A DNA stretch of 64,000 nt from Triticum aestivum (Eukaryota > Streptophyta > Magnoliopsida > Poales > Poaceae), in contig NC_057803.1 in NCBI RefSeq assembly GCF_018294505.1, positions 691,820,910-691,884,909 of the forward strand, written 5' to 3'. This document shows, one piece after another, positions 11,972 to 23,176 of the stretch. The notes under the pieces are model-generated. The model was not told where the DNA came from, searched no databases, and saw only the letters and a list, made by a program, of their open reading frames with translations. Numbering within the stretch: position 1 is the stretch's first letter; every line of letters begins with the position of its first letter. The translations under genes and the position numbers were made by a program.

Positions 11972-12606
11972 TAGCTCTCAGGCATCTGAGGCAAAATGGC
12001 TCTCTAACTCTGGAAGCATGGCCGGAAGTTAAGTGCTAAAGCTCCACACTGCAGCTTGAACACAATACTAATTAAATCCACTCTAAGCTAGATTTGTTGT
12101 CATATCATATGTGCACTTGCAAAACTATGAAATTTATCAAAGTAATAAAATATACAACATGCAATTGGACTTGAATTATTATCAGATGTCATGCAGTGGC
12201 AGTGTGCACATATACATACATTGCTATGTGTATTATCAAACTCAAAAATATTTTCTTATAAAAAAATTATTTTCTTGAAGAAAATAAAATTAGGTACATG
12301 TGTTATATACACGTACAAATATGCTTACGAGCTGCCTCAAGTGTTAGCCACAAACCGGTGGCCTACGTTCCCATCATAGACTGCATCCGTTCCGCAAAAC
12401 GGTTGCAGTGCGCAGCCGCTCCTGGCCGCCGTCCATGCATGAACCGTGCAGGCTGCATGCACGCCGCTTTGGCTTCATGGACGGCCGTGCTCGGCCGCAC
12501 CACTACTGGTTTTGGCCTCGCGGCCTGATTCCGCCGTCCACTGCGGTGCTACCGATGGTGTGCCGAGCCCCAGCGCCGCATGATGTGCTTCGCCGATTGG
12601 AACCTA

Positions 12607-12864
12607 CTCCCTCTGTCTTTGAAAGAGTGCACTTTCAACTTTGTTTGAAAGTTAAAGTTTTTTATGTTTGACCGTATTTATACAATATAGACCAACATTT
12701 ATGCTATTAAATTAGTGGCATTAGATTCATGATAAAATAAATTTTTGTTATATACATATTTGGTTTCACAAGCATTGACACATATTTGCACAAACTCGGT
12801 CAAACATTGAGATATTTTGACTCTCCAACAAAGTTGGAAGTACACTCTTTTAAGGATGGAGGAC
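12607..12864. mobile_element. Stowaway-type MITE, about 258 bp
   Basis: Left end CTCCCTCTGTCTTTGAAAGA and right end CTTTTAAGGATGGAG are imperfect inverted repeats. TA precedes the element (12605-12606) and follows it (12865-12866). The AT-rich interior is non-coding, and the right boundary is uncertain by a few bases. Confidence 0.65.
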
Positions 12865-14207
12865 TACTCAATTAGCCTTCTTTCAGTCTCATTTTTTACA
12901 AATAAAGAGTAATAATTACCATCTCTAACTGACCTTTTTAGTAGATTCAGATAAAACGCATCACTTACGATATTGTGGCACACTCCAATTCAAAGTAGAA
13001 CAGATCCCACACGTTCCACGCAACCAACCATGGCCAGATCAGGTGGCTTGTAATTCCGTTCCCTCTCATAGTCTCTCTCCCAAAATTAATTAGTTGAACT
13101 TGCTCGAGCAGTACCACTATGATTTTGGGCCTACTGATCTTAACAGTAATGTGTGGCAAACCTCAAGGCATAGCAGGTTGAAGCAAACATCTACAGGCCA
13201 TGCAAAATATCAATCGATTGCAACTCATGTTTATAGGAATCTCGCATGTCATGTATGTAGATTGAATAGGAAGATTGCACCGTACCTTACCAGCAATAAC
13301 TAAGGAGGGATGAGGTGTCCATGTATACTGTAATGGGCACGCGGTCACCGTCGCTATCACCCGGTGTTGCATCCTCCAGATGTGGTGGTCGCCTCCGCTT
13401 TGCAGAGCAATGGATGTGGAGAAGATGGGATAATAGCAGGGGACGGGAGTAGCAGCGCAATGAAGCCGATTCGTCGTGCCCAGATCCCCAGACTTGGCGG
13501 CCAAGCTCTTGTCCTCGCGTTCGCATTCCCAGTTGAGGCCGTCCACTGAGCCAATTCCAGCGAGCCAAGGTTCCCGGAGGAAGGAGAGAAGGAGATGCTA
13601 AAGGAAGACCGGCAGGTCAGCCGCGACTCCTTCTCCTCGTCTTTGGCCTCCCGTATCATGGCCTCAAGCAACCTCGGCCCTTCGAATCTCGTCCCGGGTC
13701 TGCCATGGTGGTCTGGTGAAGCAGCTTTGTCAGCGTGGTGGCGGAGGGGAGACAGATCCGGATCAGAGCAGAAGAAGGGGGTAGACAGAAGCAGCCTAGC
13801 GCTAGGTTATGTGCACTGGGACGGGAGTCACGGGACAGGCCAAATCAAGGCCAATGCAGCGAGCACTTGTACACGTAGCTAGGAGTAAATAGGATTGGGA
13901 TACCTATGTACACGTAGCCAATTAGGATTCTTATTTCTGAAACAGACGCGCTCAACTTTACCTCTTAGCGGTTTCGTCCGAGATTCTAGAAAAAAAATAA
14001 AACAACTTCGGCAGACGGACATCGGTAACAAAACAAACGTGTTCACCTATACCTCCTAGCGGCCTTGGCAAACGGACATCAGACGAAGCGACTCAGCGAA
14101 TAGGTAGACAGAATCTTTTAAATCTCGGCCGTCAATCTTTCATAAAATTAACGGAGATAAAGGAGTGACGTATGGAGAACTATAAAAGCCTTCGTCTTTT
14201 AGTATTA
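12865..14207. other. Intergenic DNA with a GC-rich patch
   Basis: A GC-rich stretch at 13330-13880 keeps frames open on both strands. A minus-strand frame at 13357-13671 begins with a plausible MLEAMIREAKDEEK segment and might be a captured first exon, but no domain is recognisable and the patch is short. The remainder shows nothing identifiable. Confidence 0.3.
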
Positions 14208-14423
14208 CTAGCAAAAGAGCCCGTGCGTTGCAACGGGAGAGAAACATAACACACACTCTTAACTCAATAACCATCACTCAAGACCACAATAGGTCCATCT
14301 TCTTTATTTTTGCGAGGCATCATATTTGTGTTGCCGCTTATCCTCCTTCTCACCCTCGCCGGCGACGGCCTCGGTGTTCACAAAAACAACAAAAAACGTG
14401 TGTTGAATATGGTTAATCCTAAG

Positions 14424-14500
14424 GCGTCTCTCTCTCCCTCTCTCCTCCCTCTCCCTCTCTCTCTCCCTCTCTCTCTCTTTCTCGCTCGCACGCTTTCTCT
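14424..14500 (+). repeat. CT-rich microsatellite
   Basis: Interrupted (CT)n/(CCCTCT)n tract inside the small Helitron. Confidence 0.85.
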
Positions 14501-14713
14501 CACTCTCGCGATGAGAAATCTGTTGTTTTCCCTTGCGACATTTTTCAGAGGTATGCACGTGTAGTTATCGATGTTTTTTTTCCATATATGGTTATAGTGG
14601 AGTGTTTATTTGCAATCCGGATCGCCGCCGGTATGAAAAAACGGATCTTGTGCTATAAATTATAAGTTTGCTTTCATAACAATATTTTAAAAATATTTAA
14701 CAGGTAAAATTAA

Positions 14714-14996
14714 CATCATATTTAGATTCCACACATTTTTCTAATAAAATTTCATATATAATATGTTAAAATCGAAGTTACGGTTTAAAAGATACAGATA
14801 ATTTAGAAAATCATTTGGTTTGACTCAAATATATTTAAAAATAATATTTAAAGATACTTAAAAGGTAAAAATAATCTCATATTCATATTCTACATATTTT
14901 TCTAATCAAATTTCATATATAACATGTTCAAATCGGAGTTACGGTTAAAAGATATGGATGATTTTAAAAAGCATTTGTTTGACTTAAATATGATCC
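14714..14996 (+). repeat. 161-bp AT-rich tandem repeat running into the gap
   Basis: 'ttcatatataatatgtt..' at 14751 recurs as 'ttcatatataacatgtt..' at 14912, each followed by 'gttacggtt(t)aaaagata'. The second copy runs into the N run, so the copy number is unknown. Confidence 0.65.
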
Positions 14997-15245
14997 NNNN
15001 NNNNNNNNNNNNNNNNNNNNNNNNNNNNNNNNNNNNNNNNNNNNNNNNNNNNNNNNNNNNNNNNNNNNNNNNNNNNNNNNNNNNNNNNNNNNNNNNNNNN
15101 NNNNNNNNNNNNNNNNNNNNNNNNNNNNNNNNNNNNNNNNNNNNNNNNNNNNNNNNNNNNNNNNNNNNNNNNNNNNNNNNNNNNNNNNNNNNNNNNNNNN
15201 NNNNNNNNNNNNNNNNNNNNNNNNNNNNNNNNNNNNNNNNNNNNN
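14997..15245. other. Assembly gap (249 N)
   Basis: 249 consecutive N. Both sides are low-complexity AT-rich repeat, so the true length may differ. Confidence 0.99.
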
Positions 15246-16725
15246 GATTTCAAGAAAAAACAGAGACTTGTGTAAAATACGAAAATAAGGATTCGCTTTG
15301 ATTTAAAACAGGAATGCGGGTTGAATTCTCTGAAATAGAGGGACTTTTCTGAAAAATAGCATGATGGACGAAAGAAACCCAATTTGCTTTATTATTAGGT
15401 AAAGATATATACTAGAAAATATACCCGTGCATTGCAACGGGGAAAACAACCCCCACACGCCCTTGCCCATTGAATATGCCTAAAGGCCTCACCCTTATGA
15501 CCCTAACATAACAAACATGACTATTATCTCACCCTTGGGTCCACATCCTTCATTTTAATATGACATCAGACCCATGTTCCTGCTTGTTCTCTTTGTCGTC
15601 CTCGTCGCAAGTGGTCACGGTACCAGTTGTCAGTAATCAATGTTGGCCAAATCCAATAGCTGCATCGTTGAGCCTTCTTCGTGTCCTGCGAGATAAAGAG
15701 CGTTGAACATAGATTTTTTTTTACATTCGACTAATATAATAGGGAAAAGCACTACACCTAATATATGTCCGTCTTATCATGTAAATTGAGTAGTTTGTGT
15801 TAGATATACCGTGAATTCTTAGCCGGACTTCTGATACATTATGATAGGTGTCACTGAGCCGAGCGAGGCTTGTCACACGCGATGGAGAAAAAGGTTTGTA
15901 CCATATCCCTAGTTTAATAAATTGAACTAAAGCAATACATCTGTGGGCATTTTATTTTCTTAATCCTCATAATAATGTTATTAAAAATTATATTTTTTAT
16001 GATTAAATTCCTTTTACCGGTATCTTATCGGCGCTTCCAACGTAGTCTCATGAATCCTTCTAGCCCCCCACCATGAAACCTTCTATGTTACGTCTAGTTT
16101 TTTTAAGAACATGTCACGTCTAATTCTTTCCTTCTTTTTTTATTTATATGCCATGTCTCATGTTTTGAATTCCAGCCCATAACCGTTTGTCCACCATGTA
16201 TCTTTTCCATGTCACATGTATGTTTGAACTCTAGCCCATCATCTATTAATAATCCACCATGTATCTCCCTCTAATTCTCCACTTGCTAGCCCTAAAAAAA
16301 GTCCCCCCTTCCTTTTTATTTCTCTCTCTCTCCTAGTTATTCATTCTTTTTGCCAGGTCTCATGTCATTTGACATGCAGTAGTCTCATATAGATTTCCTT
16401 CATTTATTATTTTGTCATGTCGTTCCTTACCCTTGGCTTATTGCTTCCCAAGTCATCTCCTTGATACCTTAAAACTCAAAAAGGTATATCAACTGGAGGG
16501 ATTATCTGTAAGCAACCAAGGTGAGGCTATTTAATAGACAGAACAACCTTCACCCAAACACAAACGTTGATCTAGCCTAATCTGTTGCGATGAATTTACC
16601 TGCACAGGGAGGAAGGTCGCTAGTTCGATTCCAAATGAGAACTAATATTTTTGCCTTGCCTGCCTTGGGCCGGATTCGCTGGGCCACAATGCAGACTGAG
16701 GCCGAGCGAGACACATGAGAGATTC

Positions 16726-16741
16726 AAAAAAAACACTGAGG
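16726..16741 (+). repeat. LINE target-site duplication, left copy
   Basis: AAAAAAAACACTGAGG, identical to 22366-22381. The A run on the right may partly be the LINE poly(A) tail. Confidence 0.8.
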
Positions 16742-16929
16742 GAAAACCTACCCTCTAGTTTAGGGTTTTCGCCTCTGGCGGCGCCTCCGTACGCCGTCTA
16801 GAGATTCTCTCAGATCTATCGTCGGTGTGACCCTCCGTTCATCCTGCCTTGCTGCTAGGTAGCGGAAGGAGAAGACCGGCTGTTTTTTCTAGCCTATTTT
16901 GGCGAGCTACTTTCGAGGGGAAACCCTAG

Positions 16930-18195
16930 ATGGCGGCTGAAGCGGGATCGTCTTCTGCAGGAGGATCGGGGAAGAAGCTGGAGGAGCTGCTGCAGCACCT
17001 GGATCTCAAGGATGGTGAGTTGGATGATGTGATAGTGGGAGAGGAGGAATCAAAGAAGTACAAAGAAGATGAGCGATGGCTGGCGATTGCGAAGGTGAAC
17101 ACGACCCGGATTTTCAGTTCATCATTGATGTTCGAAACCATGAAATCCATATGGGGATTAGCACAAGTGCCAACATACAGGGAGGCTGGTGTGAACCTCT
17201 ATATCTTCCAAATGTTCTGCCTGGGAGATTGGAAGAAATTTGTTCATGGAGGACCCTGGCTGTTTAGAGGGATGGGGATGTTAATTGAGGATTACGATGG
17301 CAAGCAAGATCTTGCGTCTTTTGTCTTCGATGGCTTGTATGTCTGGGCGCAGATCCACAATATACCAGAACTTTACCGCAAGCTTGAGGTGATTGATCAG
17401 CTAGTGCGTCGGACCGGCCAGGTCAAGGAGACGCAACTTTCTCCTAGACTATTCTATGAGGGTGACTATGTAAGGTTCCATGCTAGGGTTTTGGTGAATA
17501 AACCCCTCACTAGGGTTACTCCTCTGAACGTCTTGGGCGAGGGCAGGAAATTCCTCCCTATCAAGTACGAGAAAATACCCTATTTGTGCCCAGTTTGTGG
17601 TCTTATGGGTCACAACCATGAGGAGTGTGGTGATGGAGTTTGGGAGGAAAAAGACAAGCAATGGGGAGGTTGGGTGTTGGCACAGCGACGGGAAATAGCT
17701 CAGGAGCAGCCAGGCGGTGGCCGTGCTTTCTGGGGAGGCCGCTTTGGGGGCCGAGGTAGAGGAAGATCAGGCCGGAGTGCCCCACCAGCCCGCCAACCAT
17801 CTCTAGCACGCAAGCGTACATCTCAGGGGGAGGGCTTGGACTCTGGAGCAAACAAGGGAGAGGAAGAAGATGTCACCAGCCCACTGAAACCAATAGACAC
17901 AGGTGGAAAGGAACATGTGGGAGTCCTGGGGGCTCGAAGAAATCTGATTTTCACCACAACCAGCATCACATAGGCCAAAGTTCAGCAACCCAACGCAGCA
18001 GGGGGTTCTGTTGCGAGCTCATCAGAGCAGGGTAACAAGGGCCAGACTCTGGTGGCTGTCCCTCCACCACCTCCACAGTACGTATCTCCCAGATATGCAA
18101 AGAAAGCAAAGAAAACAACCTCACCATTGAAGCAGACCACAAACAAGTTGGCATCATTGGCAGGCTCCGACTCGGAGCGCCACCAGGCCCAGTGA
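16930..18195 (+). pseudogene. LINE ORF1: DUF4283-like plus CCHC zinc-knuckle protein
   Basis: ORF1 proteins bind the LINE RNA in the ribonucleoprotein particle. The frame opens at ATG 16930, 188 bp after the element start. Residues about 45-190 resemble the DUF4283 region of plant ORF1 proteins ('RIFSSSLMFETMKSIWG', 'GGPWLFRGMGMLIED', 'VWAQIHNIP'). A CX2CX4HX4C zinc knuckle follows at C220, C223, H228 and C233. The tail is basic and Gly/Arg-rich ('GGRFGGRGRGRSGR'). An in-frame TAG at 17971-17973 cuts the protein to 347 residues. The same frame then stays open to TGA 18193-18195, so the ancestral protein was about 420 residues. The end overlaps the ORF2 start. Confidence 0.88.
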
Positions 18196-21100
18196 CAATA
18201 TTGAGTTGGAAATGTCGTGGGATAGGTGATCATGCGACAGTTCGAGAGCTCCGCAATCTCGTGGAGATTAGTTCGCCAGCTATCTTATGTTTAGTAGAAA
18301 CTCAAATGCAAAAGAGTCGGGTTGAAGGTCTCCGGACTTCCTTTGGTTATGATTTTAGTTTTGGTGTCGGGAGTAGGGGCCGCAGTAGCGTCCTTTGTAT
18401 CTTTTGGAAAAACTCTTTGGATGTTGCAATAAAGAATTATTCAGAGTATGATGTTGATGTTTGGGTCACGAAACCAGGGAAAGAACAATGGAGGCTGACT
18501 TGTTTCTATGGCGAAGCAACCAGGAGCCTGCGTTACAAGACTTGGGACACCATGAAACGTTTGAGGGGGGAGAGCACTCTCCCGTGGATGTGCATAGGTG
18601 ATTTCAATGAGATCTTGCACCCTGAAGAGCAGCATGGCCCTAATGAACGTGACAGCCCACAGATCGATGCTTTCAGGGAAGCTGTTGATGTGTGTGGTCT
18701 AGCGGACTTGGGCTATCGCGGACTGGACTGGACTTGGGAAAATAAAGTCGCCGGAGGACATTTCTGTCGTGTTCGACTAGACAAAGCGTTGGCTTCACGT
18801 TGCTGGTCTGCTCTTTTCCCCTTTGCTTATGTTGAGCATCTTACTGCGGCAAAGTATGACCATTGCCCAATTCTCCCGGAGACTAACCTAGTTGTTACAA
18901 GTGTGCGGGCAACACAAAAGCGTTTCCGCTATGAGTGTATGTGGGAGCGTGATACACGGTTTGGAGACTTGCTTTCCGAGGCATGGAACTCAACAGGGAA
19001 AGCCCACACCGTTACAGAATTGTCAGACAAGCTAGCCTCGGTTGCAGGCAGGTTGCAAAGCTGGGGACGAACAACTTTTGGTGCAGTCCAGTCTGAACTA
19101 CGCCGTCTATGTAAGCAACCAGAGGTGCTGCGCTCGCTCCCCAGCCGCACGGTTCCATCGGATGAGGAGGAGAGGGTGGAAGCCCGCATGGTTGAACTAT
19201 GTCTACGGAAAGAAATCATGTGGCGCCAGAGGGCACGAATTCAGTGGCTTGCGGAGGGGGACAGTAACACCAAAATTTTCCACCAAAAAGTGAGTGCACC
19301 TAAAGCCAAGAACCGCATTGTCAAGCTATAATGGCCGGATGGCACTACATGTACTAATGAGCATGATATGGCGGACATGGCGACTTCCTTCTACAGCAAC
19401 TTGTATGCATCAGAAGATACGTTGGGTATAGAGGAAGTCTTATCTCATATACCACCACGGGTAGACGCTTCCATGAACGCTTCACTTAATGCACAATACA
19501 TCAAAAACGAGGTGAAAGTGGCTTTCTTCCAGATGTTTCCGACTAAGGCTCCAGGGCCTGACGGTTTCCCTGCACACCTTTTCCAGCGGCACTGGGAGTT
19601 GTGTGGTGACGACGTAACTGCTATGGTGCTCCCAGTTCTTAATGGAGAGGATTCCCAGGAGGAGATCAATAAAACATTCATTGTTTTAATTCCCAAGATT
19701 GCTAGTACAAAAAATTTAGCACAGTTTCGACCGATAAGCCTCTGCAATGTGATCTACAAGATTGCATCCAAGGCATTGGCAAATCGGCTCAAGCTTATTC
19801 TCCCACATATCATCTCCGAAGAACAGTCAGCTTTTGTACCAGGACGTCTCATTACGGACAACTTCATATCAGCCTATGAATGTCTCCACTATATGAAAAC
19901 AAGGAAGCTAAAGGGAAATAGGTCTTGTGATTTAAAACTTGACATGATGAAGGCCTATGACAGGCTCGAATGGTATTATCTAGAGAAAGTTATGCTCAAA
20001 CTAGGGATCAACCCACGTTTTACTCAAACAGTGATGAGGTGTGTCACATCTGTCTCTTTTTCGGTCATCTTCAACGGAGGCAAGCAGGAAGAGTTCCGGC
20101 CCTCCCGAGCATGCAAGGCTGCCCTATATCTCTGTATTTATTTTTATTAGCCGCTGAAGGGCTTTCATGCCTCCTCAAATCCACCAGACCAGATGAAATT
20201 GTCAATGGTATCACTGTGGCAGCCGGCGCACCTCAGGTAAATCACTTACTTTTTGCTGATGATAGCCTTTTATTCTTCAATGCTACACAAAAGATGGCAA
20301 ACATAGTGGATACCCTTCTTCAAAGATATTGTGCGGCTTCAGGGCAACGTATCAACAAGGAGAAATCATCCAAATTCATCAGTAAATGATGCTCAGAATC
20401 CTCACGGCAAGAGATCAAGCAGATACTCCAAGTTCAAAATGAGAAACTGTTTGAGAAGTATCTTGGCAGAGCTAAGGAGGGGTCTTTTAAGTACCTCAAA
20501 GACAGGATTTGGAAGCAAGTGCAAGGCTGGATGGAGAAAGCGCTTTCTGTTGGAGGGAAGGAGGTGCTAATCAAATCCGTTGCTCAAGCAATACCTACAT
20601 ACTCTATGGCTTGTTTCAAGGTTCCTAGAGGCCTATGCAAACACATCAATGGTATCTTGAGGAATTTTTGGTGGGGATCAAAAAATGGTGAGCGGAAGAC
20701 AGCTTGGGTTCCATGGGAAACCATGACACAACCAAAATTCATGGGAGGCATGGGGTTCCGCGACATCGAGCTCTTCAATCTAGCCCTGCTTGCGCGGCAA
20801 GCTTGGCGTCTCCTTCAGGAACCAAACTCCCTGAGCACTAGGATTCTCAAAGTTGTTTACTACCCTACCTCCTCGATCCTTGAAGCAGAGCTAGGCAAGA
20901 ATCCGTCTCAAGTCTGGCATTCTCTGATAGAAGGTAGAGACACATTAAAGCTCGGGCTAGTGAAACGCATTGGATCTGGCAAAGACACCAATATTTGGGT
21001 GGACAACTGGATACCACGAGATTTTAAGCTTCAACCAGTGTGCGCCAAAATATCAAATCCTCCATAGAAGGTCTCAGAACTCATTAACCCTATCACCTCA

Positions 21101-22348
21101 TCATGGGACTGCGACGTGCTTGAAACACACCTCTACCCGATGGACAAGGAAGAAATCCTCAATATCCCTCTCAGCTCTCGGGTACGAGATGACTTCTGGG
21201 CGTGGCATTACGAACGCAAGGGAATCTTTACGGTGAGGTCAACGTACAAGCTTATGTCGTCCACTAAACAGCGGTGTGCAGATTGGCTGTAACACAACAA
21301 GGGGCACTCGCGGATCGATTCAGATCGTCGATCTTGGTCGCGACTCTGGGGCCCTGAAGTTCCTTCGAAAGTCCGAGTTTTTGCTTGGAGATTGGCCAAG
21401 ATCTCAATCCCTACAGGAGATGTCCGCAAGCATTGAAGCATGGCTGATTTGGCTGAGTGCTCGATCTGTCATGCGGCAGTCGACACATGGCGCCATTCCC
21501 TTTTCGATTGCCGTATGGATCGATGTGTCTGGGCTCTCACTGATGAGGATCTGACAGAAACAATCATCTCAAACAGAGAGAACAAAGCTAAGCTATGGAT
21601 GTTATGGCTCGTTGACACCCTTTCTTCGGCCGAGATAGCACATGTTCTGGTTACAATGTGGGCCATATGGTGGGCGAGACGATGAGCAATACATGACAAT
21701 CAGTTCCAGAGCCCTCTGAGTACACATATTTTTATCAACAAGTTCCTAGCAAGCTCGAGATGATCCCGAACAGAAAATCATGTCCAAAGGACCTGCATGT
21801 AATTTCCAGGGACCTGCATGTGAACCCTAGGGACCTGCATGTGACTAGAAGTAACCGCATGGTTTCGACGTCGTCGGAGTGGCTCCCGCGTGAGCATCAT
21901 GACGCCAAGATGAATGTTGATGGAGGCTTTTCGAAGATCGGAGATCGGGCAGCTTCAGCAGTGATATGCATGGACAAAAGAGGCAACTATCTGGGTGCCT
22001 CGGCTATCATTCACGAAGGCCAACTCGATCCAACATTACTTGAAGCGCAGGCATGTAGCGAGGCCCTCTCACTCGCATCTGATCTGCAGGTTCAATCAGT
22101 GTGCGTGGCTTCAGATTGTTTGGAAGTAGTGACGAACATACAAGATGACGTTCCCTCCAGATATTATTCCATCCTACAAGATATCAAGTACCAGAGGAGG
22201 CAATTCCAGGATATTCAGTTTCTTCACGAAAATAGAAAACGTAATGTGTGGCTTAGCAAAGGCTGCTGCTTCTCTTAGTCCCGGGCGCCATGTGTGGCTT
22301 AGTGTTTTGCCTGACATTATCTGTATCCCTATGTGTCTGAACGTTTAA
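18192..22348 (+). pseudogene. LINE ORF2: endonuclease, reverse transcriptase, RNase H (decayed)
   Basis: ORF2 would nick the target and copy the RNA. The apurinic-type endonuclease comes first ('LSWKCRGIG', 'LVETQ', 'IGDFNEIL', 'RLDKALAS', 'YDHCPI'). Reverse transcriptase follows, with 'KAPGPDGFP', 'FRPISLCNVIYKI', 'SAFVPGRLITDN', 'KLDMMKAYDRLEW' and catalytic FADD at 20252-20263. A C-terminal zinc-finger-like region ('RIGSGKDTNIWVDNW', 'CSICHAAVDTWRH') precedes RNase H ('NVDGGF', 'LEAQA', 'ASDCLEV'). In-frame stops occur at 19329, 20387, 21065, 21290, 21434 and 21683. Frameshifts lie near 20100, 21760 and 22230. The first codon in the open frame is GTG 18192, overlapping the ORF1 stop, so the true start is unclear. 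Confidence 0.9.
21789..21850 (+). repeat. Three in-frame 21-bp tandem repeats in LINE ORF2
   Basis: GGACCTGCATGT starts at 21789, 21810 and 21831, giving three 7-residue units of the form (K/R)DLHVxx just before the RNase H domain. The 21-bp period preserves frame. Confidence 0.85.
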
Positions 22349-22365
22349 TAAGGGATGCAGTTGCT

Positions 22366-22381
22366 AAAAAAAACACTGAGG
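22366..22381 (+). repeat. LINE target-site duplication, right copy
   Basis: AAAAAAAACACTGAGG, identical to 16726-16741. Confidence 0.8.
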
Positions 22382-22533
22382 AATAAAAAAAGCTAAGCGT
22401 TTTTCTTTCACAGGGAACACAAGGCATTTTTTTTCTTTCACTTGTGTGGCCCTTCTGCAAGACGGATGAAAAATCCTATGCGATGGACAGACAGAATAAG
22501 AGAACCGCATCTTTGTTTATTAGTAGGTACAAA

Positions 22534-23176
22534 TTAAAAAATGTTACATACAGTACCTGCCAGTTTTCAAAAACTGTTCATTTGAAAAAAATGTTTGCTT
22601 TTTCAAATTTAAATTTCAAACAAATATTTGTGTTTTTATAAAATGTTCTAAAATTCGGAAAAACGTTTGCTAAAGTAGCTCCTAGTTTTCAAAAATTCTT
22701 TGTGTTTTAAAAAATGTTCAGGTTTCAAAAAAATTGAAAAGAGAAATATTGTTCTTTGTGAAATATATATTCGAGTTTCAATTTTTTGTTTAGAAATTTG
22801 CTAAATTATTCGCGTTCTTAAGTATATCTACTTAAAAAAATCTTTCCCCTTTTGCTCTTAGTGTCTGGCGCTGCTGGTTGCTAATTTTGGTTGTCGCGCT
22901 GCAACATAAACATGATGTAAGGTGTAGTCTTGTGGCTAGCAGTTTGATACATCGATCGTGAGCGCCTAGGTTCGAGTCTTCAGGGCCCTTTTTTCACTTG
23001 GGCTAGCTGTTGGTACAATATCCGCTAGTGGGCCGGCCCATCGTGGCTCGTCTGTGTGCGTGTGAGATTTTTTTGGAAGAAACAGATCGGGACGGACGAA
23101 AAACTAATCTCGGTCCCACCGTAAACCAAAAAAGTGGAGAAACAATCCTCCTTTCAATATTAGAGAGAGAGAGAGA
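22534..23176. other. AT-rich tract, tRNA-like segment and possible Helitron 5' end
   Basis: 22560-22830 is built of 'ttcaaaaa/gttttcaaa' words like those in the Mutator-like element. 22920-22985 is tRNA-like: 'tggctagcagtttgatac' spaced before GGTTCGAGTC. At 23095-23175 the block 'ggacggacgaaaaac', 'ggagaaacaatcctcctttc', 'aatattagagagagagagagat' resembles the 5' end of a minus-strand Helitron, here with a short (GA)n. Confidence 0.4.

Larger units (their letters stand above)
14208..15405 (-). mobile_element. Small non-autonomous Helitron
   Basis: Minus-strand 3' end at 14208: hairpin CCCGTTGCAACGCACGGG, short spacer, CTAG, then host T. Minus-strand 5' end at 15405: TCTTTACCTAATAATAAAGC, preceded by host A. 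Insertion between A and T without target duplication is characteristic of Helitrons. No RepHel frame is visible. The interior contains a CT-rich microsatellite, an AT-rich 161-bp tandem repeat and the run of N. Confidence 0.65.
16742..22365 (+). mobile_element. Near full-length L1-like LINE retrotransposon
   Basis: 5.6-kb element in the order 5' leader (16742-16929), ORF1 (nucleic-acid-binding) and ORF2 (endonuclease, reverse transcriptase, RNase H). It ends in 'taataagggatgcagttgct' followed by an A run. A perfect 16-bp direct repeat flanks it, which shows target-primed insertion of an essentially complete copy into the Helitron DNA. Several stops and frameshifts make it inactive. The RNase H domain and the zinc-knuckle ORF1 fit the plant L1 clade. 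Confidence 0.9.
15412..22533 (-). mobile_element. Second Helitron, carrying the LINE
   Basis: Minus-strand 3' end at 15412: CCCCGTTGCAATGCACGGG, spacer, CTAG, host T. This is 7 bp beyond the 5' end of the small Helitron. A probable 5' end lies near 22533: 'gatggacagacagaataaga' then 'tttattagtaggtac', paralleling 'gatggacgaaag..tttattattaggtaaaga' at the end of the small Helitron. The terminal dinucleotide has decayed. Removing the LINE leaves about 1.5 kb of non-coding Helitron sequence. The 5' boundary is approximate; 23170 is an alternative. Confidence 0.45.

Noticed and set aside
13357..13671. Minus-strand frame with a plausible N terminus
   Set aside because: No domain, splice support or repeat copy; overlapping frames on the other strand are equally long.
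14924..15382. Open frames of about 130 codons on both strands spanning the N run
   Set aside because: They exist only because N is read as open; the flanks are AT-rich repeat.
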